Shown in pieces: positions 24,480-33,252 of a stretch of 42,185 nucleotides of DNA. Under the pieces are notes generated by a model. The model did no database searches. It had not been told where the DNA came from and saw only the letters and a list, made by a program, of their open reading frames with translations. The position numbers and the translations under genes were made by a program. The first letter of the stretch is position 1. Each line of letters begins with the position of its first letter. Source of the DNA: CAYMTN01 sp964393335 (GTDB lineage Bacteria > Chloroflexota > Anaerolineae > Aggregatilineales > Aggregatilineaceae); the NCBI GenBank assembly GCA_964393335.1, contig CAYMTN010000015.1, forward strand, positions 1-42,185, read 5' to 3'.

Positions 24480-25613
24480 ATGTCTTCAGGCAGCCAACCG
24501 CCAGCGCTTATCATGTTTGTGGACGACAACTCGGCCCTGCTGCGAAGCGTCGAACGACTGCTGCGCATGGAGGGTTTTCACGTGATGCTGGCAATGGACG
24601 GGGCGGAAGCCTTGCAGCGTCTTGAAGCGGGACCGTCCTTGCCGGACCTGATCATCAGTGACATCGCCATGCCGCGCATGGACGGGTTCGAGTTCTTCGA
24701 GGCGATTCGCACACACGAGGAATGGCTGGATATCCCGTTCTTGTTTCTGACGGCGCGGGACCAGATCGAAGACCTGCGGCGCGGCTATTCGTTGGGCGCT
24801 GATGATTATCTGGTCAAACCGCTGGACCAGGAACGTCTGCTGCTGGTGGTGCGCAGCAAGCTCAAACGGCGCAGCGAACTGATGGAACACATCCAGGTCC
24901 AGAAGCTTGCGCTGGACACGGCCAAGACGAACCTGGCCTTGATGGTCGCGCACGAACTGCGCACGCCGCTGGTATCGATCAGCATGGTAGCCGACATTCT
25001 AACACGGGAGATGACCCAGATGGACCCTGCGCAAGTGCGTGATATGCTGGCGACGATGCAAAGCGGCAGCGTGCGCCTCTCACGGCTGGTCGAACAAATG
25101 GTGATGTACGTCCAGCTTCAATCGGGTGCGCTGGCGGAGGCCGTGCACAAGCACCTGCGGCCAACGGGGGTCCGGGATACGATTGTCGGCTCCATCAAAC
25201 GCGCCCAGCGCTACGATTATCGCCAGCGGCGGATTCCGATCCAGTTTGACGATTACGCGTCAGATGTGCAGGTCAGCGGGGACATCAATTCGCTGCAACA
25301 CGCGCTCTCCGAAGTGGTGATGAACGCGATTATGTTTTCGAACCCGGACGGTACGATCGTGGTGACCGACTGGGCGGCGGATGGCCTGGTCTGGACCACG
25401 ATCACGGACGATGGGCCGGGCATTCCCCCCGATGAGCTGCCGCGCGTATTTGATCCGTTCTACCAGGTCAACCGCCAGCGCCACGAACAGCAGGGAATCG
25501 GGCTTGGGTTGACGCTGGCGAAAGGCATCATCGAGGCCCACCAGGGATCGGTGGAAGTGCAGTCACGGCTGGGGCACGGGACGCTGGTCACGGTGGCGCT
25601 GCCGCTGAGTTAG
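24480..25613 (+). CDS. Soluble response-regulator/histidine-kinase hybrid
   Basis: The 377-residue cytosolic protein has an N-terminal receiver domain (about residues 10-125), with acidic pocket D15/D16, phospho-acceptor D61 in ISDIAMPRMDG and K113 in LVKP. A HisKA domain follows, with H158 in VAHELRTPL. Then comes a HATPase domain with VVMNAI, DDGPGIPPDE and GIGLGLTLAKG. The REC-first order without membrane spans means it is controlled by phosphorylation from another kinase rather than by its own sensor. AGGA lies 8 bases before the ATG. No partner regulator is adjacent. A hairpin with a T-rich tail follows (25643-25688). Confidence 0.95.
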   Translation: MSSGSQPPALIMFVDDNSALLRSVERLLRMEGFHVMLAMDGAEALQRLEAGPSLPDLIISDIAMPRMDGFEFFEAIRTHEEWLDIPFLFLTARDQIEDLRRGYSLGADDYLVKPLDQERLLLVVRSKLKRRSELMEHIQVQKLALDTAKTNLALMVAHELRTPLVSISMVADILTREMTQMDPAQVRDMLATMQSGSVRLSRLVEQMVMYVQLQSGALAEAVHKHLRPTGVRDTIVGSIKRAQRYDYRQRRIPIQFDDYASDVQVSGDINSLQHALSEVVMNAIMFSNPDGTIVVTDWAADGLVWTTITDDGPGIPPDELPRVFDPFYQVNRQRHEQQGIGLGLTLAKGIIEAHQGSVEVQSRLGHGTLVTVALPLS

Positions 25614-25642
25614 GGGCGCGGGTCACGCATCCGGGAAGCTGA

Positions 25643-25688
25643 AGGGATGTGCGGCCTCATTCGCAGGCAGGTGCATATCCCTTTCTTT
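25643..25688 (+). terminator. Probable terminator of the REC-histidine kinase gene
   Basis: AGGGATGTGC (25643-25652) pairs with GCATATCCCT (25673-25682), with one G-U pair. A 20-base loop and TTTCTTT (25682-25688) complete it. It lies between convergent genes, 30 bases past the kinase stop. Confidence 0.55.
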
Positions 25689-25708
25689 GTGGAGCGAACC
25701 GCCGCCGG

Positions 25709-27772
25709 TCAGGGCAGGTCAACCGCGCAGCGGCGCGCGTTGCTGTCACACGTGGCAACCGGCGCGCCGTTGTCCAAAACGGTGAAGGTGCCGCCGGTCC
25801 AGAAGACGTAAATGTCGCTCTCCTGCCAGCCGTGCCGGAAGCTGCACTCCGGCGGCTGCGGCTGGACCGGGACGCCGTAGCCCCAGATGCCCAGACAGCC
25901 GCCCGCCGGAAACGCGTTGAGGCTGCCGGACATCTGCGACTGCCAGATGGCAGGTGTTACCTGGCGGCCCGCCCCCTGAAACCACAGCCCGGCGATGTTC
26001 ACGCTGTGCCCCGTGACATTCACCAGATAAAAGGATGGAATCGCCGGGTCGTAGATCAGCGCCAGATCGGCATTGGTGATCGGAACAGGCACTACAACCG
26101 GTGCGGCAGGCGGCAACGCCGTGACCGCCCCGGAGAGCGAGACCGGGCAGCGCCCGGCGGCAGTGTCGCAGACGGCAATCGGCGCGCCGTTGTTGGTGAC
26201 GGTGAAGCTGCCGCCCGTCCAGAAGACGACGTTGTCGCTTTCCCACCAGCTATGCCGGTGCTCGCACTCCGGCGGCAGCGGCTGGACCGGGACGCCCAAT
26301 CCCCACAGGCCCAAACAGCCACCCACCTTAAAATAGCCCAGGTCACTTGACAGGTTGGGGGTCAGCCACACGCTCGCGTTCACCTGCCGGCCCGCGCCCT
26401 GGAATCCCAGGCCCGCCAGGTTGAGAGGCCGCCCGGATACGTTGATCAGGTCAAACGCGGGGAAGGTGTTGTACACCAGCAGCAGATCGGGCGGCGGCGG
26501 GTTTGTCGGCGTGAGTGTTGGCGGAGCCAGCGTCGGCGGCGGCGCGAGTGTCGCGATGATCGGTCCCAGCGTGGGCGTCGGGATAGGCGTCGCTATGCTC
26601 GCCGTAGGCGGCAGATTCAGCGTAGCCGTCGGCAGATTCAGCGTGGCGGTTGGCGGCGGCGCGAACGTCGCCGGTGGGACGACATTCGGCGTGGACGTGG
26701 GCGGCGGCCCGAACAGACTATCACCGCCTGCCGTGCTGTGAGCGGTCCACACCGGGGCCGTTTCATTCGTGCCGGTGGCGGTCAGCGGCGTGACACTCTG
26801 ATCGTCCAGGGCGAGGGCGTAGAGGTCGAACGTACCGCCCCGGTTGGATGCGTAGGCGATCCAGCGGCCATCCGGCGACCAGACGGGCGACGTGATCTGG
26901 AAACCGTCATTGGTGAGCTGGCGTGCATCGACGCCGTTGGCATTGATGGTAAACAATTCGCTCACGGTGGGCTGCACGCCGCCCGCGTAGGCGATGAAGA
27001 CGCCGTCCGGCGACCACGCGGGCAGGCTGTCGTCGTAGGGCGTCTGGGAAAGCTGGACCAGGTTGGTGCCGTTGGCGTCGATCACGTAGACGTCGGAATT
27101 ACCGTCGCGCTCGGAGATGAACGAGACGCGGAATCCGTCCGGCGACCAAATCGGGCTGCGATCCACGCCGGGCGCGAGGGTCAGGCGGGTAACACTGCTC
27201 CCATCGGCGTTCATCACATAGATGTCCGTATCGCCGTTACGATCCGACTGGAACGCCAGCCGCGTGCCATCGGTGGACCATGTCGGCCACAGGTCGTTGG
27301 ACGGGCTGCGCGTCAGGTTGTCGAGGCCGGGCCGGTCGGGATAGATGAGGTAAATGTCGTAGCTGTCGCCGAAATTCGACGCGAACGCGATTTGCGTGCC
27401 ATCTGGCGACCAGACCGGGTGATTGCTCTGCGCACCCAACGCGGTGAGCGGCGTCGAAGCGCCGGTCGTCACGTCGAGCAGCGCCAACTCGGTCTGGCCC
27501 GGCGCATTTTCAGTCAGGTAGACCAGCCGCGTGCCGTCCGGCGACCACGCGGCATCGCCATCTGCCAGCGGGGCGGTCGTCAGGCGGCGCTGGCCGGTTC
27601 CATCCGCCGCCATGAGGTAGAGTTCCGGGTTTCCGTCCCGATCGGAGACGAACACGATATCGCCATCCTGGGCGGTGGGGCCGGTCTGGGCCAGCGCCGC
27701 CAGCGGCGGCACAGCCAACAGCGCCAGCCCGGCGACCAACACAATCAGCGTGCGAAGCGAATAACGTCGCAT
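25709..27772 (-). CDS. Exported PD40/TolB-like propeller protein with duplicated C-terminal domain
   Basis: The 687-residue protein has a signal peptide (hydrophobic 8-28, cleavage near ALAQ). About seven PD40 blades follow (PxWSPDGTxIAFxSxRDGNxDIY, about residues 35-340), forming an extracytoplasmic beta-propeller. A Thr/Pro-rich linker (about 350-430) leads to two copies of a domain of about 100 residues. Each copy shows (L/F)xLxNVxGxxxNxAGLxFQGAGRQV, GGCLGxWGxGVPVQPxPPEC and a closing VFWTGGxFTVxxNGAPxAxC. The copied domain, with conserved cysteines, is unfamiliar to me and has a slight lamin-tail-like look. The start lies 14 bases after the stop of the upstream gene, so the pair is one operon. 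Confidence 0.86.
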   Translation of the reverse strand: MRRYSLRTLIVLVAGLALLAVPPLAALAQTGPTAQDGDIVFVSDRDGNPELYLMAADGTGQRRLTTAPLADGDAAWSPDGTRLVYLTENAPGQTELALLDVTTGASTPLTALGAQSNHPVWSPDGTQIAFASNFGDSYDIYLIYPDRPGLDNLTRSPSNDLWPTWSTDGTRLAFQSDRNGDTDIYVMNADGSSVTRLTLAPGVDRSPIWSPDGFRVSFISERDGNSDVYVIDANGTNLVQLSQTPYDDSLPAWSPDGVFIAYAGGVQPTVSELFTINANGVDARQLTNDGFQITSPVWSPDGRWIAYASNRGGTFDLYALALDDQSVTPLTATGTNETAPVWTAHSTAGGDSLFGPPPTSTPNVVPPATFAPPPTATLNLPTATLNLPPTASIATPIPTPTLGPIIATLAPPPTLAPPTLTPTNPPPPDLLLVYNTFPAFDLINVSGRPLNLAGLGFQGAGRQVNASVWLTPNLSSDLGYFKVGGCLGLWGLGVPVQPLPPECEHRHSWWESDNVVFWTGGSFTVTNNGAPIAVCDTAAGRCPVSLSGAVTALPPAAPVVVPVPITNADLALIYDPAIPSFYLVNVTGHSVNIAGLWFQGAGRQVTPAIWQSQMSGSLNAFPAGGCLGIWGYGVPVQPQPPECSFRHGWQESDIYVFWTGGTFTVLDNGAPVATCDSNARRCAVDLP

Positions 27773-27786
27773 CGTGTCATCCCCTC

Positions 27787-29598
27787 TTATGGCGCGGTGA
27801 CGACAATCGTCACCTGCCTGAACGCCTCAGAATTATCCAGCAGGACCACGCGCAAGGTGTACGTCGAAGTCGTGGCGGGACATACGGAGCGCGTTTCGTG
27901 GCCTGTGACGCCTATGCCCTGGTAGTACACCTCTTTGATGCCTTCGACGTCCCATCCGATGGTGGCGCACTGCCCAAGCGGAATGCTGTACCGGTCGGCG
28001 TAGAAGCTGATCGATTCCGCCGGGGCGGCGGGCGCTGCCGTTTTAATCCAGTACCCGGACAGGTCGCTGTCGGCCAGGTAACCCGTGCGCCCGTCGGATT
28101 CGAGGCGTGCTTCCCACCAGCGGTACCCCTGCGAGCAGTACGGCCCGCTGAGGATCGTCATACGCGTGCCCGGCGTCAATTCGCGGATCATGGGCGCGTT
28201 GAGCGCGGCCCCGGTGCGGAAGCGCACGGCGGCCCCGTAGGGCGTGACTTCGGCGGTGTCGCCAATCGCCACCGGCAGGCCCCCGCCGCCCGCGTAGGCG
28301 TACTGGCAGCCGACGCCGATCGGGCTGCCGGGTGTTGCGGATGGGATCGGCGTCCAGGTCGGATACGGTGTCAGCGTGGGATAGGGGGTCAGCGTCGGGA
28401 ACGGGGTGAGCGTCGGGAATGGCGTGAGCGTCGGCGGCGTAGTGGGCACGATGTGCGGCGTCGCGGTGACGATAGCCGGTGATTTTGGGGTGGCCGTGAC
28501 GATGACCGGCAGCGTCACCTGCGGCTGCGCGGGATTCCAGGCAGGGGCACGCAGGGCCAGGCCCGGCGGGAACGACACTGGCACGTCCGTTTTGGCCCCG
28601 GTCTGCGGTGTGTAGATCGATACCTTGTTCGGCTGCGTGATGACGAGTATCTGGCTGCCATCCGGCGACCACGTCAGCGCAGCGGCCTCCGTAAAACCGG
28701 GCACCTGGGCCAGCAGGTTTGACGTGGTGTCGTACAGGAACAACTCGGCGGGGTCGCCATCGCGCAGCGTGCCGTCGCCGGTCGAGTCGGACGTCGCACC
28801 CGCGATCGCGAACTGGGAGCCGTCGGGGTTAAATTCCAGGTCGTAAACGTGAATCTGGTAGTTTGCCAGCCGGGCCGCCGGACCGCCGGGCGGGCTGTAA
28901 AAACCGGAGTCCCCGGCGGCTTCGAGCGTGCCGACCGCTGCGCGGCCATCCGGGCCAACGTCGAACGCCGTGATCTGCGGGAAGGTGCCGATCTGGTAAT
29001 CCAGCACAAAGGTCGAGTCCTGCTGTTGGTACACGGCGGTAGTGACATTACCCGCCGCGTCGGCTGTCGCGCAGAAGACGAAATACGGCTCGGCGGAGAC
29101 GGCGAAGCCGGAGTCGCATGGCAGGTCCACGTCGCTGATGTCGGCGGGGCGCGCACGCGGCGGCGAGAGCTTCATGCCGTCATCCGTGCGGAACAAGAGC
29201 GCATCACCGCCCGGCGTCCAGGCCAGTTCTTCGATGACGAACGGCGGGATGACCTCGATGATATCCGAACAGAGCGCGTCGGCGTCGAAACAGCCGCGCA
29301 GGCTGCGCAGTAGCCCGTAGCTGCCATCGGCGGTGGTGAAGGCGAGCATATCACCGTCCGGGTGCCAGGCGAACGAGACACCGGCGCTGACCGGCAGGTC
29401 GACAAGCCCCACGCGCCCGGATGCCAGGTCCACGACGTATAACCCGGCGCTGCCGGTCGCGTCGACGCCCGCAACGGCGGCGACTCCGGCAGGGGGTGTG
29501 ATCTGTGCGTGGCTGGCGGGCGGGTTCACTACGCCGGATGTCAGCGCAAGGGCCAACGCCAGCATAACCATACCAAGTAGACGCGGGCCGGGTTTCAT
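27787..29598 (-). CDS. Exported propeller-like protein with SH3-like and Ig-like C-terminal domains
   Basis: The 603-residue protein has a signal peptide (about residues 1-30). A WD40-like region contains FAWHPDGDMLAF and LTWSPDGSQILV (about 45-365). A Thr/Pro linker built from an 18-base DNA repeat follows. Next is a bacterial SH3-like domain (about 430-505, with VRFRTGAALNAPMIRELTPG and WWEARLESDGRTGYL). The C-terminal Ig-like domain has SIPLGQCATIGWDVEGIKEV and SVCPATTSTYTLRV. SH3-type domains usually bind cell-wall peptides, so surface attachment is inferred. GAGGAG lies 8 bases before ATG 29598. It is the first gene of an operon with 25709-27772. Confidence 0.85.
   Translation of the reverse strand: MKPGPRLLGMVMLALALALTSGVVNPPASHAQITPPAGVAAVAGVDATGSAGLYVVDLASGRVGLVDLPVSAGVSFAWHPDGDMLAFTTADGSYGLLRSLRGCFDADALCSDIIEVIPPFVIEELAWTPGGDALLFRTDDGMKLSPPRARPADISDVDLPCDSGFAVSAEPYFVFCATADAAGNVTTAVYQQQDSTFVLDYQIGTFPQITAFDVGPDGRAAVGTLEAAGDSGFYSPPGGPAARLANYQIHVYDLEFNPDGSQFAIAGATSDSTGDGTLRDGDPAELFLYDTTSNLLAQVPGFTEAAALTWSPDGSQILVITQPNKVSIYTPQTGAKTDVPVSFPPGLALRAPAWNPAQPQVTLPVIVTATPKSPAIVTATPHIVPTTPPTLTPFPTLTPFPTLTPYPTLTPYPTWTPIPSATPGSPIGVGCQYAYAGGGGLPVAIGDTAEVTPYGAAVRFRTGAALNAPMIRELTPGTRMTILSGPYCSQGYRWWEARLESDGRTGYLADSDLSGYWIKTAAPAAPAESISFYADRYSIPLGQCATIGWDVEGIKEVYYQGIGVTGHETRSVCPATTSTYTLRVVLLDNSEAFRQVTIVVTAP
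28368..28438. repeat. 18-base tandem repeat encoding a TLTPFP/TLTPYP linker
   Basis: About four imperfect 18-base units (GG-G-TCAGCGTCGGGAA type) lie in frame and encode the Thr/Pro linker between propeller and SH3 domains. Copy number is expected to vary by slippage. Confidence 0.75.
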
Positions 29599-29756
29599 AG
29601 GTTTTGCTCCTCGTTTGTGTACAGGTCAACAACTGCTGTAGGATCAGGTGGCAGCGGTTAACGGATTCGTTTTGCCGCCAATTCCCAGGCGAATGTCGAG
29701 CGCAATTGACTGGCAACCATTAACTATACAACAAATCGGCACAGGAGGCAGTTCGT

Positions 29757-31115
29757 ATGGGGCGTTTTTCCAGGCCGCTCGCCCATGACGAGCGCCGCAG
29801 GCAGGCGCTGGCGGTGTTAGAAGCGGCGCTGATCGAAGCCGACCCGGCGCGGGCTATCCGGCAGGTGATGATGCGCAGCGAGGATACGCTGTGGGTCGAT
29901 GGCGTGGCGTTCGACCTGCGCCGCTACCGGCGCATCGTCGTGGTAGGCGGCGGTAAGGCCGGGGCATCGATGGCGGCGGCGGTCGAAGAAGAATTCGACG
30001 ATTACCCCGTCGAGGGGCAGGTGATCGTGAAATACGGCTACACCGAGCCGACACGCGTCATTACCGTGCACGAAGCCGGGCACCCCCTGCCGGATGCGGC
30101 GGGCGTAGCCGGTACGCGGGCCATGCTGGACCTGCTGCGCGATACGACCACCGAAGACCTGGTGCTGTGCCTGATCTCCGGCGGCGGATCGGCGTTGATG
30201 ACGCTGCCTGTGCCGCGCGTCAGCCTGGACGACGTGCAGCGCCTCACGGGCGCGCTGCTGCGATCCGGCGCGCCGATTCAGGCCATGAACGCGGTGCGCA
30301 AGCACATTTCACAGGTCAAGGGCGGGCAGTTGGCGCGGCTGGCCTATCCGGCGACGGTGATCACGTTGATTCTGTCGGATGTCGTGGGCAGCCCGCTGGA
30401 CGTGATCGCGTCCGGGCCGACGGTGCCCGATCCGACCACCTACGAACACGCGCTGGCCGTGATCGAACGTTACGCCGGGCGGGACGAGGTGCCAGAGTCG
30501 ATCCGGCGGCACTTGTTGAGCGGTGCTGCCGGGAACCATGCGGAGACACTCAAGGCCGGTGATCCGGAGCTGGAGAACGTGCATAACGTGGTGATTGCCG
30601 ACAACGCGCGGGCGGCGGCGGCAGCCGTCGAACGGGCGGCGGCGCTGGGATTCAACACGCTGCTGTTGTCCACGTATGTCGAGGGCGAAGCGCGCGAAGT
30701 GGCGCGCGTGATCGCGGCGCTGGCGAAAGAGATCGTCACCAGCGCGCGACCCGTGCCGCCGCCTGCCTGCCTGATTCTGGGCGGCGAGACGACGGTCACC
30801 GTGCGCGGGGATGGCAAGGGCGGACGCAACCAGGAGCTTGCCCTGGCGGCGGGGATCGCGCTTCAGGGGTGGAAAAACGTGCTGGTCGCCAGCCTGGCGA
30901 CGGATGGCAGCGACGGCCCAACAGATGCGGCGGGCGGCCTGGTCGATGGTGAGACGGTCACGCGCGGGCAGGCGGCGGGCCTCTCGGCGCAGGCGGCGCT
31001 GGATGCCAACGACGCGTACACGTACCTGGAGCGCGTCGACGCGCTGCTGGTGACGGGTCCGACCAATACGAACGTGAACGACCTGATAGCCGTCTTTGTG
31101 TTTGAGCCAACATGA
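29757..31115 (+). CDS. Glycerate 2-kinase (MOFRL/GckA family)
   Basis: This enzyme would phosphorylate D-glycerate to 2-phosphoglycerate, feeding glycolysis from serine-cycle or glyoxylate routes. The 452-residue protein shows the DUF4147 start (VVVGGGKAGASMAAAVE), LCLISGGGSALMTLP, NAVRKHISQVKGGQLA and LILSDVVGSPLDVIASGPT. The MOFRL C-terminus has GGETTVTVRGDGKGGRNQE and TDGSDGPTDAAGG. GGAGG precedes ATG 29757. It appears monocistronic, since neither neighbour is on the same strand. Confidence 0.95.
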   Translation: MGRFSRPLAHDERRRQALAVLEAALIEADPARAIRQVMMRSEDTLWVDGVAFDLRRYRRIVVVGGGKAGASMAAAVEEEFDDYPVEGQVIVKYGYTEPTRVITVHEAGHPLPDAAGVAGTRAMLDLLRDTTTEDLVLCLISGGGSALMTLPVPRVSLDDVQRLTGALLRSGAPIQAMNAVRKHISQVKGGQLARLAYPATVITLILSDVVGSPLDVIASGPTVPDPTTYEHALAVIERYAGRDEVPESIRRHLLSGAAGNHAETLKAGDPELENVHNVVIADNARAAAAAVERAAALGFNTLLLSTYVEGEAREVARVIAALAKEIVTSARPVPPPACLILGGETTVTVRGDGKGGRNQELALAAGIALQGWKNVLVASLATDGSDGPTDAAGGLVDGETVTRGQAAGLSAQAALDANDAYTYLERVDALLVTGPTNTNVNDLIAVFVFEPT

Positions 31116-31172
31116 ACCGAACAGAATTGACTGGCCGGATGGCGAAGTCGTGGAAGGAAAGCCCTGCCACGT

Positions 31173-31196
31173 TTTGTCGGTGGCTAAACCGACAAA
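31173..31196. other. Perfect hairpin between convergent genes
   Basis: TTTGTCGGT (31173-31181) pairs perfectly with ACCGACAAA (31188-31196). No T-run follows on either strand beyond the stem's own bases. It may act as a weak bidirectional terminator or mRNA end protector. Confidence 0.45.
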
Positions 31197-31327
31197 CAGG
31201 CTCTTCCGTGCTTGCTGTGAATCCGCAGGGAAAGGGACAGGCGAGCAGAACAAGTCAACGTGACCGTATCCCACTTCGAACGATAGATGAATTGAGGCGA
31301 TTGGGGTGGCTTTCATATCGCCTGGGA

Positions 31328-31897
31328 CTATTTGAGTGCGCGGGATATCACTTCTCCCAGAACCGTGCCAATGCACGCCGAAAAAAACCATGTGGACAAA
31401 TCATAGTCTCTCACCAAAGAATAGATCGCGACACTGCATATAAGTGGAATTATGATTGCTATGCCAAATAAATTGCCTAGAATACCTATCATATCTGTTC
31501 CGCTGGTAAGCGTTTCTGTCGTCTGAACTCGACTTTTTTCATAATAATCGATTGCTTGAAGTGCGGATGCCAGGCGATCGTACCGGGCTGGATAGTCTCG
31601 TTGTAGATTTTCTAGAGTGATTTCTCTGCGGGTCATCCACAACAGAATGCCTGCTGCCTCTTTTGTCTCGGCGTTTGGTGGGGGAGGCAGGTGTTTGTTT
31701 TGTTCCTTTTCCCGCCTGTGGTATCCCCAGCCCATCAGTAACTGCGTCAAAGTAGACAGGTTATTCGAATAGTGAGAGATGCGGAGCGTATGGTTCCTTT
31801 GAAGCTCGAATAGAATCAGATTGGTTACCACGTTGATCAGAGCCACTGCCAGTGAGAATGAACCGAAAACAAGAGCGGGCTTCAATGCTTCAGACAT
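31328..31897 (-). CDS. Small membrane protein of unknown function
   Basis: The 189-residue protein has one N-terminal hydrophobic span (about residues 8-30). A soluble middle with many charged residues follows (about 35-130), then two C-terminal spans (about 135-158 and 168-187). I recognise no family. Its DNA is visibly less GC-rich than the flanking genes. GGAGAAAGAGCC upstream supports the start at 31897. The layout of one plus two spans with a cytosolic centre resembles some SLATT/pore-type effectors, but no motif supports that. Confidence 0.65.
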   Translation of the reverse strand: MSEALKPALVFGSFSLAVALINVVTNLILFELQRNHTLRISHYSNNLSTLTQLLMGWGYHRREKEQNKHLPPPPNAETKEAAGILLWMTRREITLENLQRDYPARYDRLASALQAIDYYEKSRVQTTETLTSGTDMIGILGNLFGIAIIIPLICSVAIYSLVRDYDLSTWFFSACIGTVLGEVISRALK

Positions 31898-32013
31898 GGC
31901 TCTTTCTCCAGTCCATCGGCGCGGCTAAGGTAGTGCGGTTCATCTCGAAGAAGGCTTTCATTTTTCCAGTCTGGACCCTTTCATCACCTCCATGATCGAG
32001 CACTCGACGTCGA

Positions 32014-33072
32014 TTACTCGATCTCGTCGGGCGGCGTAGGGCGTGCATCCGGCTCGATCAATTCGTAGGCAGGCAGCGTCACGTCACCGGGCGCGTGACG
32101 GGTCACCGGGCGGAAGCGATCTTGTCCCTCACGCAGGCGCTCGTAGACGGCTGGGTCAATCGTGATGTGGTGGCGCGGGCTGGCGTTGAGCAGGCGAAAT
32201 GTCTGGTTGACAAGACGGCCCACGACGCCCGTCGGCGAGAGGATCAGGTCGCCCATCGTGATCGCGGCAGCGAAATTGATCGGCGGCAGATCGCGGTGCG
32301 TTTCGTTGTGCGCGTGGGACAGCTCGCGCAGCGTGAGCACACCCTGAACGGCGTCGTCGGGCGTCGCAAATGTGACGAGCGCCATATCCGCGATGAACTG
32401 GCGCACGCGCCCCTTCAGGCCCGTGACGGCCTGCCGGTGCAAGTCGCCCCAGGCCATCATCCAGCGGTTCATCTCCGGCGCGGACAACTGCTCGCCCAGC
32501 GCGATCAAGCCGTGCATGTCCGTGATCAACAGGCATACGCCGGGATCGATGTAGCTGGTTTCGGCGGGTAACAACTGGTACACGGTCACAGGCTCGTGCC
32601 AGCCGCGCGGGCGCATGTCGCCCACCTGCTCGAACGCGAATTCGGCATCATCCGCGATGGCGCGCACCGTCGCGGTGACGTATACCTGATTGGTCGGCAC
32701 GTTCTTTTCCAGGCGGGACACAAGCGCCACACCATCCCCGATCACGTCGTCATCCTGCACGGTGATGTCGGCGGCATTGATGATGATCCGCACGCCGTCC
32801 AGCGAGATTCCGGTGGGTGTGTGCGTCTGGCGCAAGAAATGACTGCGGATCGTTTGGGCGGCGCGCAGCGCTTCGCAGACACTCTCGAAGGTAGCCAGAT
32901 AACCATCGCCCGTGAACTTGATAACCGAGCCGTGATACGACTCGACGGTGTCACGGATCGGGGCGGTGGCGTCAAGCAGATAGTTCACGGCCTGTTCCTG
33001 CGGGATCGCGGTCAAATGCGCGCTGGACCCGACCAGATCGGCCAGCAGCACGGTCATGGTACGAATTGGCAT
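32014..33072 (-). CDS. Protein with two tandem class III nucleotidyl-cyclase homology domains
   Basis: The 352-residue soluble protein contains two cyclase homology domains. Domain 1 (about residues 5-165) has metal aspartates D12 (ADLVGSS) and D56 (KFTGDGYLATF), purine-site-type K52 and transition-state R120, but Ala116 where Asn is expected. Domain 2 (about 178-330) has D185 (ITDMHG), D229 (IADMALVTF), N289 and R293 (VNQTFR), but Gln225 in place of the Lys. Each half lacks what the other has, suggesting an internal pseudo-heterodimer. ATG 33072 follows GGGGAGGG; an upstream start at 33126 lies in the promoter. It is divergent from a Ser/Thr kinase. Confidence 0.85.
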   Translation of the reverse strand: MPIRTMTVLLADLVGSSAHLTAIPQEQAVNYLLDATAPIRDTVESYHGSVIKFTGDGYLATFESVCEALRAAQTIRSHFLRQTHTPTGISLDGVRIIINAADITVQDDDVIGDGVALVSRLEKNVPTNQVYVTATVRAIADDAEFAFEQVGDMRPRGWHEPVTVYQLLPAETSYIDPGVCLLITDMHGLIALGEQLSAPEMNRWMMAWGDLHRQAVTGLKGRVRQFIADMALVTFATPDDAVQGVLTLRELSHAHNETHRDLPPINFAAAITMGDLILSPTGVVGRLVNQTFRLLNASPRHHITIDPAVYERLREGQDRFRPVTRHAPGDVTLPAYELIEPDARPTPPDEIE

Positions 33073-33133
33073 GCCGGGTTTCCCTCCCCTACGTGCAGCG
33101 CCTGCGTATGCGACAGGGTAGCACAACCGGCAG

Positions 33134-33163
33134 TTGTCAGCAAGAGCGGTTTGTGGTCATAAT
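33134..33163 (+). promoter_or_regulatory. Candidate promoter of the Ser/Thr kinase gene
   Basis: TTGTCA (33134-33139) and CATAAT (33158-33163) are 18 bases apart. The leader of about 83 bases contains the 16-base palindrome GGCGCAGGCCTGCGCC (33166-33181), which could be an operator or a hairpin at the transcript start. Confidence 0.55.
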
Positions 33164-33252
33164 GGGGCGCAGGCCTGCGCCTCAGGTTTGCGGCCAGGCA
33201 CGGCACGGTATCGCGGCGTTTTGTGGCGGGTATCTACACGAGGGGAGCTTGT

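Noticed and set aside
31112..31471. ATG frame overlapping the glycerate kinase stop (ATGA)
   Set aside because: The product looks random and rich in Arg. It runs through a hairpin and then antisense over the membrane protein at 31328-31897, which has a better protein pattern.
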